A DNA stretch of 64,000 bases, taken from contig JAFTPP010000025.1 in NCBI GenBank assembly GCA_017463255.1, positions 16,557-80,556 on the forward strand. Reading direction: 5' to 3'. The notes under the pieces are model-generated. The model saw only the letters and a list, made by a program, of their open reading frames with translations, was not told where the DNA came from and made no database searches. Positions 25,145 through 34,267 of the stretch are shown in pieces (positions within the stretch are counted from its first letter, which is position 1; each line of letters opens with the position of its first letter). The translations under genes and the position numbers were made by a program. Source of the DNA: Lachnospiraceae bacterium. GTDB lineage: Bacteria; Bacillota; Clostridia; Lachnospirales; Lachnospiraceae.

Positions 25145-26566
25145 TTAGTCATCATCATCCTCAACTCTTGGAAGAGTGAAGATAAACTCAGTACCAACAC
25201 CTTCGGTGCTGACAACATTAATATTTTCTTCGTGGGCACGGATGATTTCCCTTGTAATGGAAAGTCCCAATCCTGTGCCTTTTTTATCTTTACCGCGGGA
25301 CAAGTCGGTTTTGTAGAAACGGTCCCAGATTTGTTTTAAGCTGTCTTTTGGAATACCGATTCCGCTGTCTTTTACACTGATAAAGACTTTATTATGTTTT
25401 ACCGTAGTCTCAATCTTAATGACTGAATTGTGGTGGGAGAACTTAATGGCATTATCTAAAAGGTTATATAATACCTGCTGGATTTTGATAATATCTCCGT
25501 TTACCATAAGCGTATCGCCTGTTAACACAAGCTCAATGGCAATCATCTTACTCTTACAGGTTCCCTCAAAGGAAGCGGCTGTATTTTTTATTACCAGATT
25601 AATATCAAAGTCTGTACGTTCTAAAATCATTCCCTTAGTATTTAAGTTATTCAGAGTAAGAAGGGAATTGGTAAGCTTGGTTAAACGTTCCGTTTCATTT
25701 AATACAATCCCCAAATATTTTTCATGCATTTCAGGGGGGATGGTGCCGTCTAGCATGGCATCCAGATAACCTCTGATGGAAGTAAGCGGTGAACGGAAGT
25801 CGTGGGAAATGTTGGCTACCAGTTTTTTCTGGTCGTCCTCACGCCTTGATAGCTCGTCTGCCATATATGCCAAGGTTGCCGCCAGATATCCCATTTCATC
25901 CGTACTTTCCACAGAAAGCTGATAATGATAATTACCGGAAGCATAATGTTCCGTTGCCGCAGTAATTTTTCTTAATGGCCGGTATACAAGCTCTGTAAAG
26001 AAAAATAAAATAATCAGGGATAAAAGGAAGAGGATTAGCAATGTAACATATGTAATATTTACAATGTGATTGCTGGCAGCTATTAATTCATCCATTGCGT
26101 AGTGTATAACCACATATCCTTTTACGCGAAAGTCGGCAGTAATGGGAGCAAGTACGCTGATGACATCATCTTCAAATGTATCAAAAAAGGTACCTACAGT
26201 GTATGTTGAACCTGCAGTGATGGCAGCATCAAAACCTTCCACTATTCTTGGGTGGTCTTTATCTACAGGTTGGGAAGAATCTAAAATAATGGTACCGGAC
26301 GGATTAATAATCCAAATGGTGGCATCAAAATAAGTACTTAGTGCATCAAATTGTTTCGTGGCATTTTCTAAAGTGATTTCACTATTATACAATTCTTTTG
26401 CATAGGAATTAGAGATCAGTAACGCTTCGCGGTACAGATCATCTGCCTTTTCTCTTTTGATATGCTCAGTGGTCATTCCTGAGGAAAAGGTAGAAACCAC
26501 TAAGAAACCAAAGAATCCAAAAATTAAGTATCCAAGTAAGAATTTAAGATATAGTGTCTTTTTCAT
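25145..26566 (-). CDS. Membrane sensor histidine kinase with HAMP
   Basis: The 473-aa protein has an N-terminal span (about 7-28), an extracytoplasmic sensor (about 30-165), a second span (about 168-190), HAMP (about 195-245), HisKA with the phospho-acceptor in KLVANISHDFRSPLTSIRGY, and HATPase with QVLYNLLDNAIKFS, DSGIGIPKD and GTGLGLSI. It is the PhoR/VicK type and pairs with the response regulator 9 nt upstream in the same operon. Being followed directly by MBOAT and SGNH genes suggests it controls polymer acylation (inference). Confidence 0.93.
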   Translation of the reverse strand: MKKTLYLKFLLGYLIFGFFGFLVVSTFSSGMTTEHIKREKADDLYREALLISNSYAKELYNSEITLENATKQFDALSTYFDATIWIINPSGTIILDSSQPVDKDHPRIVEGFDAAITAGSTYTVGTFFDTFEDDVISVLAPITADFRVKGYVVIHYAMDELIAASNHIVNITYVTLLILFLLSLIILFFFTELVYRPLRKITAATEHYASGNYHYQLSVESTDEMGYLAATLAYMADELSRREDDQKKLVANISHDFRSPLTSIRGYLDAMLDGTIPPEMHEKYLGIVLNETERLTKLTNSLLTLNNLNTKGMILERTDFDINLVIKNTAASFEGTCKSKMIAIELVLTGDTLMVNGDIIKIQQVLYNLLDNAIKFSHHNSVIKIETTVKHNKVFISVKDSGIGIPKDSLKQIWDRFYKTDLSRGKDKKGTGLGLSITREIIRAHEENINVVSTEGVGTEFIFTLPRVEDDDD

Positions 26567-26575
26567 AGAAATCCT

Positions 26576-27277
26576 TTATAGCTTTGTTTCAAATTTGTAT
26601 CCGATACCCCAGATGGTAGAAAGCTTCCATGCGGAGTGGTCTTTGATTTTTTCACGGAGACGTTTAATGTGTACGTCTACTGTTCTGGTATCACCAATAT
26701 ATTCATATCCCCAAATCTGATCAAGGAGCTGTTCACGGGTAAAAACATGATTGGGAGATGCTGCCAAAAAGTACAAAAGCTCTAATTCCTTTGGCGGCAT
26801 ATCTACGCTGTGTCCCATATAGATTACGCTGTAATTGGTAAGGTTGATGGTAAGGTCCGGATACTCCACTCTTTTTTCAGAAACACCTGAAGCAGTTGCA
26901 GCAGGTGCTTTGTAACGGCGAAGCACCGCTTTTACACGGGCAACCAGCTCTTTGGTATCAAATGGTTTTTCAATATAATCATCAGCACCCAGTTCCAAAC
27001 CTAACACTTTATCAAAGACTTCACCCTTGGCACTCATCATAATAATGGGAGTGGTGGATTTGGAACGGATTTCACGGCATACCTGATATCCGTCAATGCC
27101 GGGCAGCATTAAGTCTAAAAGAATTAAGTTGGGTTGAAAAGAGTCAACATTCATAAGGGCGGATTCTCCGTCATTTACAATCATTGTCTCGTAGCATTCC
27201 TTAATAAGGTATAAGGATACAAGTTCTGCGATGTTTGGATCATCATCAACGATTAGGATTTTTTGTTTATTAACCAT
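26576..27277 (-). CDS. OmpR/PhoB family response regulator
   Basis: The 233-aa protein has a receiver domain (DDDPNIAEL at the start; phospho-acceptor in PNLILLDLMLPGIDGYQ; the later lysine in DDYIEKPFD) and a C-terminal winged helix (MPPKELELLYFLAASPNHVF, RTVDVHIKRLREKI). It should bind DNA when phosphorylated by the kinase encoded next. Its start lies 19 nt after mutS2, so it may be read from the mutS2 promoter. Confidence 0.94.
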   Translation of the reverse strand: MVNKQKILIVDDDPNIAELVSLYLIKECYETMIVNDGESALMNVDSFQPNLILLDLMLPGIDGYQVCREIRSKSTTPIIMMSAKGEVFDKVLGLELGADDYIEKPFDTKELVARVKAVLRRYKAPAATASGVSEKRVEYPDLTINLTNYSVIYMGHSVDMPPKELELLYFLAASPNHVFTREQLLDQIWGYEYIGDTRTVDVHIKRLREKIKDHSAWKLSTIWGIGYKFETKL

Positions 27278-27296
27278 TTGCTTTCTCCTACTTTTT

Positions 27297-29678
27297 TTAT
27301 TTAAAAGTTACTATTGTGACACCTGCATCACCTTCACCGATTTCTCCTAAACGGAAGGATTTAACGTATGAGGTTCGCTTTAAATGTTGATGTACGGCGC
27401 TTCTTAAGGCACCGGTACCTTTTCCGTGAACAACCCGTACGGTTGGCAGATGAGAAAGGTAAGCATCATCAAGATATTTGTCCAGTTCGGCCAGTGCTTC
27501 ATCAACCGTTCTTCCAAGTAAGTTAATCTCGTAAGAGATGGAAGCGGCTTTGCTTAGCTTAGCGCGACTGGTAGAAGAACCCGAAGGATTTTTCTTTAAA
27601 TAAGGGTTAGTAAGTTCAGAGGAATCGTCAATTAACACAAGGTCACGGATGTTTACCTGTGAACGGATAATTCCGCACTGGACAAACAGATTTCCTTTCT
27701 GGTCCGGAAGAGAACTAACCGTACCTTTTAAGCCCATGGTGACTACTTTTACGGAATCCCCAAGCTTTAACTGATTCGGCTTTAACTCCTTGTGATTATT
27801 ATTATTTTTGATGCTAAGACTTTGGTTATGGTCATTCATTTTGTTACGGACCTTTTGCCTTGCAGCCTCGGCATCTTTGATTCCTGCCATTTTCCCGGCT
27901 TTTTGCATTTCACGTATGGTTTCGTCAGCCATTTCTTTTGCTTTTTGCAAGATGTTTCTGGCTTCTTCGTTCGCTTCCCGTAAAATACGTTCCCTGCTTT
28001 CGTTTACCTTTTCCTGTTTGGCCTCAAGTTGTTTTTTCAAAGCAGCAATTTCGTTTTTGTATTGTTCGATTTCCAAACGTTCTTTTTCAATAATAACGCG
28101 GCTTTCTTCCAAGCTTGCAATCACATCTTCAAAGGATTCATCTTCTTTACTGATTTGTTCTTTGGCTTTTTCAATAATTCCATCAGAAAGCCCAAGCTTA
28201 GAGGAAATGGCAAAAGCATTACTCTTACCCGGAATACCGATTAATAAACGGTAAGTAGGGCGAAGGGATTCTACGTCAAATTCGCAACAGGCATTCTGTA
28301 CAAATGGTGTGGAAAGCGCATAAATTTTTAACTCACTATAGTGGGTAGTGGCAATGGTACGGATTCCTCTGTCGTGTAAATGATTTAAGATGGCAATTGC
28401 AAGTGCAGCACCTTCTGTAGGGTCTGTTCCTGCACCTAATTCGTCAAAAAGACAAAGGGAGTTTTCGTCTGCATGCGCTAATATTGTTACGATATTGGTC
28501 ATGTGGGATGAAAAGGTACTTAAGCTTTGCTCAATGCTCTGTTCATCACCGATGTCTGCAAAAACCTGATGGAACACCGACAACTCGGAACGGTCCAGTG
28601 CCGGAATATGAAGTCCTGCCTGTCCCATCAAAGTGAGAAGCCCCACAGTTTTTAGGGTAACGGTCTTTCCACCGGTATTTGGTCCCGTAATAATTAAGAG
28701 GTCAAAATCGTTACCGATATTTACATCAATAGGAACCACTTTTTTCTTATCTAACAGAGGATGCCGTCCTTTGCGGATTAAGATACGATGTTCTTCATTA
28801 AAAATAGGCATTGAACCGTTCATATCCATGGCAAGACGTCCCTTGGAAAAGATAAAATCCAAAGTGGTCAGTATATTTTGGTTATTTTCAAGAATATCAG
28901 CAGATTCTCCTGCAAGAGCACTTAAGGTTGCGAGAATGACTGCAATTTCTTCCTGTTCATCGTGAGCAAGTTCTTTTAATTTATTATTTAATTCCACCAC
29001 TGCCGCCGGCTCGATAAAAAAGGTGGAGCCGGTGGAGGACTGGTCGTGAACCATGCCCGGCACCTGGGATTTGTATTCTGCCTTAACAGGAATACAGTAG
29101 CGGTTATCACGCATTGTAATGACTGCGTCCTGCAAATAAGTCCTGTGAGAGTTTACCATGCTCATTAACTGGGAGTGAATCTTATCATTGGTTGCTGCCA
29201 TGGCACGGCGGATGGAACGAAGAGTGCTGCTTGCATCATCTGCGATTTCATCCTCTGATAAAATACATCTTCTGATTTCCATAGACAGAGAGCTAACCGG
29301 TTGTAAGCCTTCAAATAATTCAAAAAGACTGTCAGTCTGTTCATTTTCCCTGTCTTTGCTGCCGTAAGATTTTAACTTGGCCGTACTTTCCAATACATCA
29401 GCAATCATTAAAAGCTCGGTAGTAGAAAGAGAACTGCCCACCTTTAAGGATTTAACTGCAAAACGGATATCCTTGTTACCGGCAAAAGAAACAGAACCCT
29501 GTTTAATCAGACGGTTAAAGGCATCGGCAGTCTGTTGCTGTGAAAGGGTAATATCCTTAAGACATGTAGAGGGAACTAAGTTCTTGCATAATTCTTTTCC
29601 TAAAGAACTGCCTGCATGTCCCATTAATTGGTCTATGATTTTATTATATTCTAATACACGTAGTACTTTTTCGTTCAT
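27297..29678 (-). CDS. mutS2: Endonuclease/ATPase MutS2
   Basis: The 793-aa protein has the MutS core without the mismatch-recognition domain, a Walker A (LLIITGPNTGGKTVTLKTVG), the Walker B/signature region (LCLFDELGAGTDPTEGAA), a long coiled region (about 500-640) and a C-terminal Smr nuclease domain (VRVVHGKGTGALRSAV). MutS2 resolves recombination intermediates and also acts on collided ribosomes in Firmicutes. Length is normal. ATG 29678 follows GGAG; the 12-codon upstream extension has no site. It is the first gene of the minus-strand run ending at 22580. Confidence 0.95.
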   Translation of the reverse strand: MNEKVLRVLEYNKIIDQLMGHAGSSLGKELCKNLVPSTCLKDITLSQQQTADAFNRLIKQGSVSFAGNKDIRFAVKSLKVGSSLSTTELLMIADVLESTAKLKSYGSKDRENEQTDSLFELFEGLQPVSSLSMEIRRCILSEDEIADDASSTLRSIRRAMAATNDKIHSQLMSMVNSHRTYLQDAVITMRDNRYCIPVKAEYKSQVPGMVHDQSSTGSTFFIEPAAVVELNNKLKELAHDEQEEIAVILATLSALAGESADILENNQNILTTLDFIFSKGRLAMDMNGSMPIFNEEHRILIRKGRHPLLDKKKVVPIDVNIGNDFDLLIITGPNTGGKTVTLKTVGLLTLMGQAGLHIPALDRSELSVFHQVFADIGDEQSIEQSLSTFSSHMTNIVTILAHADENSLCLFDELGAGTDPTEGAALAIAILNHLHDRGIRTIATTHYSELKIYALSTPFVQNACCEFDVESLRPTYRLLIGIPGKSNAFAISSKLGLSDGIIEKAKEQISKEDESFEDVIASLEESRVIIEKERLEIEQYKNEIAALKKQLEAKQEKVNESRERILREANEEARNILQKAKEMADETIREMQKAGKMAGIKDAEAARQKVRNKMNDHNQSLSIKNNNNHKELKPNQLKLGDSVKVVTMGLKGTVSSLPDQKGNLFVQCGIIRSQVNIRDLVLIDDSSELTNPYLKKNPSGSSTSRAKLSKAASISYEINLLGRTVDEALAELDKYLDDAYLSHLPTVRVVHGKGTGALRSAVHQHLKRTSYVKSFRLGEIGEGDAGVTIVTFK

Positions 29679-29716
29679 TTTGCTCTCCGAGTGTTCATTG
29701 TCTGTGTCACGCAACC

Positions 29717-29722
29717 ATTATA
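29717..29722 (-). promoter_or_regulatory. Extended -10 promoter of mutS2
   Basis: On the minus strand the sequence reads ATGGTATAATGG: a perfect TATAAT with a TGG just before it (extended -10), 39 nt before the start. No convincing -35 is seen. Confidence 0.5.
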
Positions 29723-29781
29723 CCATAGAAAAATGGCGATTACCATTAAACTTAAAAGTAAATTTCATGCTATCCGCTTTC

Positions 29782-29810
29782 TTTACATTGTGTGTTAAAT
29801 TCGGTATACT
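29782..29810 (+). promoter_or_regulatory. Promoter of the HtrA-like gene
   Basis: TTTACA (29782-29787), exactly 17 nt, TATACT (29805-29810), 35 nt before the start. Confidence 0.65.
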
Positions 29811-29845
29811 TAGTCTATCTTTTAGATTATTGAAGGGGTACAAAA

Positions 29846-31198
29846 ATGGAGCGTGACCAGAGACAGATGTCTTCAGGAACGGAAGACTTTGAGGTAATCA
29901 AAGAAAAAATAAAATCGAAACCGCTTAACCGGAAGAAATTAGTACGAAGAACGGTTATTACGGCGAGTATGGCGTTGATTTTCGGTACCATTGCCTGTGT
30001 AACGATTTTGGTATTGGAACCGGTAATTAATAATCTTATGTATCCGAAAAAAGAGCAGACGCCCATTACTTTTCCGGAGGAGCAAGAGGAAGTACTCCCC
30101 GAAGATTTCTTAACGGAAGAGGATATATTGAATGAGGGAGAAGACAGTGAGCCATTGCCGGATTTGGGCGAGGGACCTCTTACCATGGAGCAACTGGAGC
30201 AATTTATGGGTAATGTTGTCTTTGACTTGAATGATTATAAGCGTGTACAGAATTGGTTATATGAGATAGCAGAGCTTGGAATGCGGTCAATGGTTACGGT
30301 AAGCGGAGTTACGAATGATGTGGACTGGTTTAATGATGAGTATTCCAGTACGGACGACGCATATGGAGTTATTGTTGCAAAGGATACGGAGAATTTATAT
30401 ATTCTGGCACCTTTTGAGCATGTGAGTAATGCGGACTCTATTAAAGTAGTGTTTAACGATGGATCGGGAGTGGAAGCTGAAATTAAGCAGTCAGATGTTA
30501 ATATCGGATATGCTATTTTTACGGTTTCGGTTAACAAAATATCTCAAAGTACCATGAGTGACATTACCGTAGCTACACTGGGAAGCTCTAATTCTTATTA
30601 TTTGTTAGGTAGTTCCGTAGTAGCAGTCGGAAGTATTGCAAGTAGTAATAATTCAATTGGATATGGATATGTTACATCCATCAATAATCAGCTTAGTATG
30701 ATGGATAAAAACTTTAAATTGTGTACTACGGACATTTTCGGAAGTACCAAGGCCACAGGAATTGTCATGAATTTAAGCGGTCAGGTTATCGGAATTATTG
30801 ATAACCGGTTTAACGCCCAAGAGTTGCAAAATCTTCAGTCTTTTATCGGAATCAGCGAGCTTAAGAAAACCATAGAGATTCTGTCAAGAGATGACAAGAT
30901 GGCTCATTTAGGTGTATACGGCATGGATGTTACAGCGGAAATATCCGAAGAGCGGGGTATTCCGAAAGGAGCTTATGTCATGCGGATTGCTATGGATTCA
31001 CCGGCAATGCTAAGCGGTATTTTAAGTGGTGATGTGATTACCAGGGTGAATTCTACAGTGGTTACTTCTTTTAACGATTTAAGTAACGCTTTAAGTGCAT
31101 ATAATGAAGGAGCAACGGTTCGACTTACGGTGCAGCGTTTTAGTCTTGCAAGTTATCAGGAATTCGAGGTTGAGGTTACCTTGAATTCCATGCAGTAA
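29846..31198 (+). CDS. HtrA/DegP-like membrane protein with PDZ, catalytic residues altered
   Basis: The 450-aa protein has a cytosolic head (1-34), a membrane span (about 38-57), an acidic linker (about 72-112), a trypsin-like S1C domain (about 145-325) and a PDZ domain (about 352-440). The catalytic His seems kept (FEHVSN, His192). The catalytic Asp position (normally DLAVL) reads GYAIF (Gly221), and the serine position (normally GNSGGPLVN) reads TKATGIVMN (Ala303). It is therefore probably not a protease but a PDZ scaffold or sensor derived from HtrA. The frame is intact and the promoter good, so it is not a pseudogene. Confidence 0.82.
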   Translation: MERDQRQMSSGTEDFEVIKEKIKSKPLNRKKLVRRTVITASMALIFGTIACVTILVLEPVINNLMYPKKEQTPITFPEEQEEVLPEDFLTEEDILNEGEDSEPLPDLGEGPLTMEQLEQFMGNVVFDLNDYKRVQNWLYEIAELGMRSMVTVSGVTNDVDWFNDEYSSTDDAYGVIVAKDTENLYILAPFEHVSNADSIKVVFNDGSGVEAEIKQSDVNIGYAIFTVSVNKISQSTMSDITVATLGSSNSYYLLGSSVVAVGSIASSNNSIGYGYVTSINNQLSMMDKNFKLCTTDIFGSTKATGIVMNLSGQVIGIIDNRFNAQELQNLQSFIGISELKKTIEILSRDDKMAHLGVYGMDVTAEISEERGIPKGAYVMRIAMDSPAMLSGILSGDVITRVNSTVVTSFNDLSNALSAYNEGATVRLTVQRFSLASYQEFEVEVTLNSMQ

Positions 31199-31222
31199 AA
31201 TATTTGGAAAGTGAGAACAGTG

Positions 31223-32164
31223 ATGAAGTATTTAAAGGATTATAAAGACGGGGACAGGGTATTTGATATCTATCTTTGCAAACATAAGCAGTCGGCTACA
31301 ACGAAAAACGGCAAGGCATATGATAATGTAATCTTACAGGATAAGACAGGTGTCATGGATGCAAAAATCTGGGAGCCCAACAGTGCAGGAATTGCAGAGT
31401 TTGATGCCCTTGATTATATTGAGGTATATGGTGAAGTTACCAGTTTTCAGGGAGCACTTCAGGTTAATGTAAAAAGAGTACGGCTCTGTCAGGACGGGGA
31501 ATATGATCCTGCAGATTATCTTCCTGTCAGCAGTAAGAGCATTGACGGAATGTTTGCCGAGTTGTTAGAAACCATTAAGAGTATTGAAAATACATATTTG
31601 AATCAGCTGCTTCGTGCTTTTTTTGTGGAGGATGAAGAATTTATTAAATCCTTCAAGAAATCTTCTGCTGCAAAGGCAGTTCACCACGGCTTTGTGGGAG
31701 GACTTTTGGAGCACACCTTAAGTGTGGTAAAGATGTGCGAATATTACTGTAAAGCATATCCACTTTTAAAAAGGGATTTGTTACTGACAGCAGCTATTTG
31801 CCACGATATCGGAAAAACACGGGAATTATCTTTTTTCCCGGAAAATGATTATACGGATGACGGACAGTTGTTGGGCCACATTGTCATGGGTTCTGAAATG
31901 GTCGCAGAAAAAGCCCATAGAATTCAGGGATTTCCAAGGGTTTTAGAGGCAGAGTTAAAGCATTGTATATTGGCGCATCACGGAGAACTTGAATATGGTT
32001 CACCGAAAAAACCGGCCCTTATGGAAGCCGTTGCATTAAACTTTGCAGATAATACAGATGCCAAAATGCAGACCTTTTCGGAAGTGTTAAATGCCACAAC
32101 GGAACAGGGCTGGCTTGGGTATAATCGGTTGTTTGAATCAAACATCCGCATGACGAAGTGTTAG
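31223..32164 (+). CDS. YhaM-like 3'-5' exoribonuclease (OB fold plus HD domain)
   Basis: The 313-aa protein has an N-terminal OB fold (about 10-90; DNVILQDKTGVMDAKIWEPN, IEVYGEVTSFQGALQVNV) and an HD domain (about 150-290; HHGFVGGLLEHTLSVVKMCE, AAICHDIGKTREL, ELKHCILAHHGELEYG). This is the order and size of YhaM, a 3'-5' exonuclease of RNA and ssDNA in Firmicutes. ATG 31223 follows GTGAG; the in-frame GTG at 31211 is too close to its only purine run. It sits 24 nt after the HtrA-like gene and is probably co-transcribed. Confidence 0.88.
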   Translation: MKYLKDYKDGDRVFDIYLCKHKQSATTKNGKAYDNVILQDKTGVMDAKIWEPNSAGIAEFDALDYIEVYGEVTSFQGALQVNVKRVRLCQDGEYDPADYLPVSSKSIDGMFAELLETIKSIENTYLNQLLRAFFVEDEEFIKSFKKSSAAKAVHHGFVGGLLEHTLSVVKMCEYYCKAYPLLKRDLLLTAAICHDIGKTRELSFFPENDYTDDGQLLGHIVMGSEMVAEKAHRIQGFPRVLEAELKHCILAHHGELEYGSPKKPALMEAVALNFADNTDAKMQTFSEVLNATTEQGWLGYNRLFESNIRMTKC

Positions 32165-32185
32165 GATGCCCCGGTGAAGGGATGC

Positions 32186-32411
32186 GGTACGCGGGTGGAA
32201 ATGCCGGATGTTGGTACACTGGCGGAATGATTGTGTTGGTACGCGGATGGAAATGACGGATGTTAGTACACTGGCGGAATGATTGTGTCGGTACGCGGAT
32301 GGAAATGCCGGATGTTGGTACACTGGCGGAATGATTGTGTCGGTACGCGGATGGAAATGCCGGATGTTGGTATACTGGCGGAATGATTATGTTGGTACGC
32401 GGATGGAAATG
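32186..32411. repeat. 52-bp tandem repeat, four full copies plus a part
   Basis: Copies start at 32186, 32238, 32290, 32342 and (partial) 32394, each exactly 52 bp apart and differing by a few substitutions. Each unit itself holds two related halves, both starting GGTAC: a 27-nt half and a 25-nt half sharing about 18 positions. The array follows the YhaM-like gene. 52 is not a multiple of three, so antisense ORFs across it are not real. Confidence 0.95.
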
Positions 32412-32438
32412 ACAGGAATTTAGGTAAATTGGGAGGCT

Positions 32439-32494
32439 GGGGTCTATGCTTGGAAAAATTAGCGTGAGACCCCGCTTTTTTCTTTTTGCGGGGT
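32439..32494 (+). promoter_or_regulatory. Overlapping hairpins, terminator or attenuator-like
   Basis: GGGGTCT (32439-32445) can pair with AGACCCC (32467-32473), while ACCCCGC (32469-32475) can instead pair with GCGGGGT (32488-32494). The two stems share bases and exclude each other. A third copy of GGGGTCT (32571-32577) with a further AGACCC (32600-32605) lies downstream. The U-tract after the second stem is poor. Confidence 0.4.
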
Positions 32495-32653
32495 ATATTT
32501 GTACATTTTTGGCTGTAGTACCCAAAAGAGGTAGGAAATGGCGTCATTTTGAATGTTTTTTGAGAAAGTCGGGGTCTGGGAGTCTCTTTTGTGCTCTGTA
32601 GACCCTGCTGAATACAGGTAAGTCGGAAATTATTATTTGAAAATAAACTTTCA

Positions 32654-32682
32654 TTGAAGAAGTGGAAAAGAAACGATATAAT
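32654..32682 (+). promoter_or_regulatory. Promoter of the RlmD-type gene
   Basis: TTGAAG (32654-32659), exactly 17 nt and a perfect TATAAT (32677-32682), 37 nt before the start. Confidence 0.7.
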
Positions 32683-32719
32683 GTTAGGCAAAGAAAGAAC
32701 TCATTAGAACGGAGTTACA

Positions 32720-34183
32720 ATGGCACAGTTAATAAAAAATGAAACAGTAGTATTGGAAATAATAGATATCGGAACAGATGGCGAGGGAATTGGGTTTCTT
32801 ACTGAAAACGAGGAACACGTTGATAAAACGGATACCCTGAAAAGTAATAGGGGATTTGCTGTATTTGTGAAGGATGCAGTTGTAGGCGATGTGGTCGAAG
32901 CAAAGCTCGTTAAGGTAAAGAAAAATTATGCTTATGCAAGATTAGAGAAGGTGATTAAGCCTTCTTCTTTTCGCGTGGAGCCAAGGTGTCAATTCCACAG
33001 ACAATGTGGGGGATGCCAGATTCAGGCACTTGATTATAATAAGCAGTTAGAGTTTAAGGAAAATAAGGTTAAGAATAATCTGATAAGAATCGGCGGCTTT
33101 GATGAAAGCTTCATTGAACAGGTCATGGAACCAATTGTGGGGATGGAAGAACCATACCATTACCGTAACAAAGCCCAGTATCCTGTAGGATATGACAGAG
33201 ATGGAAATCTGATCACCGGGTTTTATGCAGGAAGAACCCACAGTATCATTGCCAACACCAATTGTGCACTTGGCGTACCCGGCAATGAAGAGATTCTTCA
33301 GTTGATTCTTGCATATATGAAGAGCAATCATGTGTCGGCATACCGTGAAGAAACAGGGGAAGGACTTGTACGTCATATATTAATCCGCACCGGCTTTAAA
33401 ACCGGGCAGATTATGGTATGTATGATTGTGAATGGAAAAGGATTACCCAATGAGCAGGCATTGATTGATGCTCTTATTAAAATACCGGGGATGACCAGCA
33501 TTTCCATCAATACCAATACAGAAAATACCAATGTGATTATGGGAAAGAGCACACGTACTTTGTGGGGAACTTCCTATATTGAGGATAAGATTCGGGATAT
33601 TACTTTCCGTATATCTCCTCAATCTTTTTATCAGGTAAACCCTGTTCAGACAGAAAAGTTATATGGACTTGCATTAGAGTATGCAGGTCTTACGGGAAAA
33701 GAAAACGTATGGGATTTGTACTGCGGAATCGGAACCATTTCTCTTTTCTTAGCAACAAAAGCCAAAAAGGTCTACGGTGTGGAAATTGTTCCACAGGCCA
33801 TTGAAGATGCTAAAGAGAATGCCCGGATTAACGGTATTACCAATGCAGAATTCTATGTTGGAAAAGCAGAAGAAGTATTACCTGAGCAATATGAGAAGAA
33901 TCAGGTGTATGCAGAAGTTATTGTTGTGGACCCACCCCGGAAAGGGTGCGATGAGGTGTGTCTTAGCACCATGCTTAAAATGCAACCGGAGCGTATTGTA
34001 TATGTAAGCTGCGATAGTGCAACTTTGGCCCGCGATTTAAAAATACTCTGTGAAGGTGGGTACGAGCTTAAGAAGGTAAGACCCGTGGATCAGTTTGGGC
34101 ATACGACACATGTCGAAACGGTATGTTTGTTGTCCAAACTTCATGAAGCGAAGCATCATGTAAAGATAACTCTTGATAGATAG
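32720..34183 (+). CDS. rlmD: 23S rRNA (uracil-5)-methyltransferase, RlmD/RlmCD type
   Basis: The 487-aa protein has a TRAM domain (about 8-80), an Fe-S cluster motif (CQFHRQCGGCQIQ, C-x5-C-x2-C), a SAM-binding motif (NVWDLYCGIGTISLFLATKA) and the catalytic cysteine in RIVYVSCDSATLARDL. It methylates uracils of 23S rRNA at C5. Gram-positive bacteria often use one dual-site enzyme (RlmCD), so site specificity is open. CGGAG precedes ATG 32720. Confidence 0.92.
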   Translation: MAQLIKNETVVLEIIDIGTDGEGIGFLTENEEHVDKTDTLKSNRGFAVFVKDAVVGDVVEAKLVKVKKNYAYARLEKVIKPSSFRVEPRCQFHRQCGGCQIQALDYNKQLEFKENKVKNNLIRIGGFDESFIEQVMEPIVGMEEPYHYRNKAQYPVGYDRDGNLITGFYAGRTHSIIANTNCALGVPGNEEILQLILAYMKSNHVSAYREETGEGLVRHILIRTGFKTGQIMVCMIVNGKGLPNEQALIDALIKIPGMTSISINTNTENTNVIMGKSTRTLWGTSYIEDKIRDITFRISPQSFYQVNPVQTEKLYGLALEYAGLTGKENVWDLYCGIGTISLFLATKAKKVYGVEIVPQAIEDAKENARINGITNAEFYVGKAEEVLPEQYEKNQVYAEVIVVDPPRKGCDEVCLSTMLKMQPERIVYVSCDSATLARDLKILCEGGYELKKVRPVDQFGHTTHVETVCLLSKLHEAKHHVKITLDR

Positions 34184-34267
34184 ATTATTATTAGGTGCAG
34201 ATAAGGTTATTTGGATGTACTTATCCGTCTTTCATGATAAAATATATAAAAAAGGAGGAAATGACCA

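Noticed and set aside
27808..28254. 148-aa plus-strand ORF inside mutS2
   Set aside because: It is antisense to conserved MutS2 sequence and is serine/phenylalanine-rich, as expected for a shadow frame.
29846..31198. Pseudogene status for the HtrA-like gene
   Set aside because: The reading frame is complete with good promoter, ribosome site and PDZ domain; only the active-site residues differ.
32019..32691. Overlapping minus-strand ORFs with repeated HSASVPTSG-like peptides
   Set aside because: They come from reading across a 52-bp repeat, which shifts frame each copy; no ribosome site supports them.
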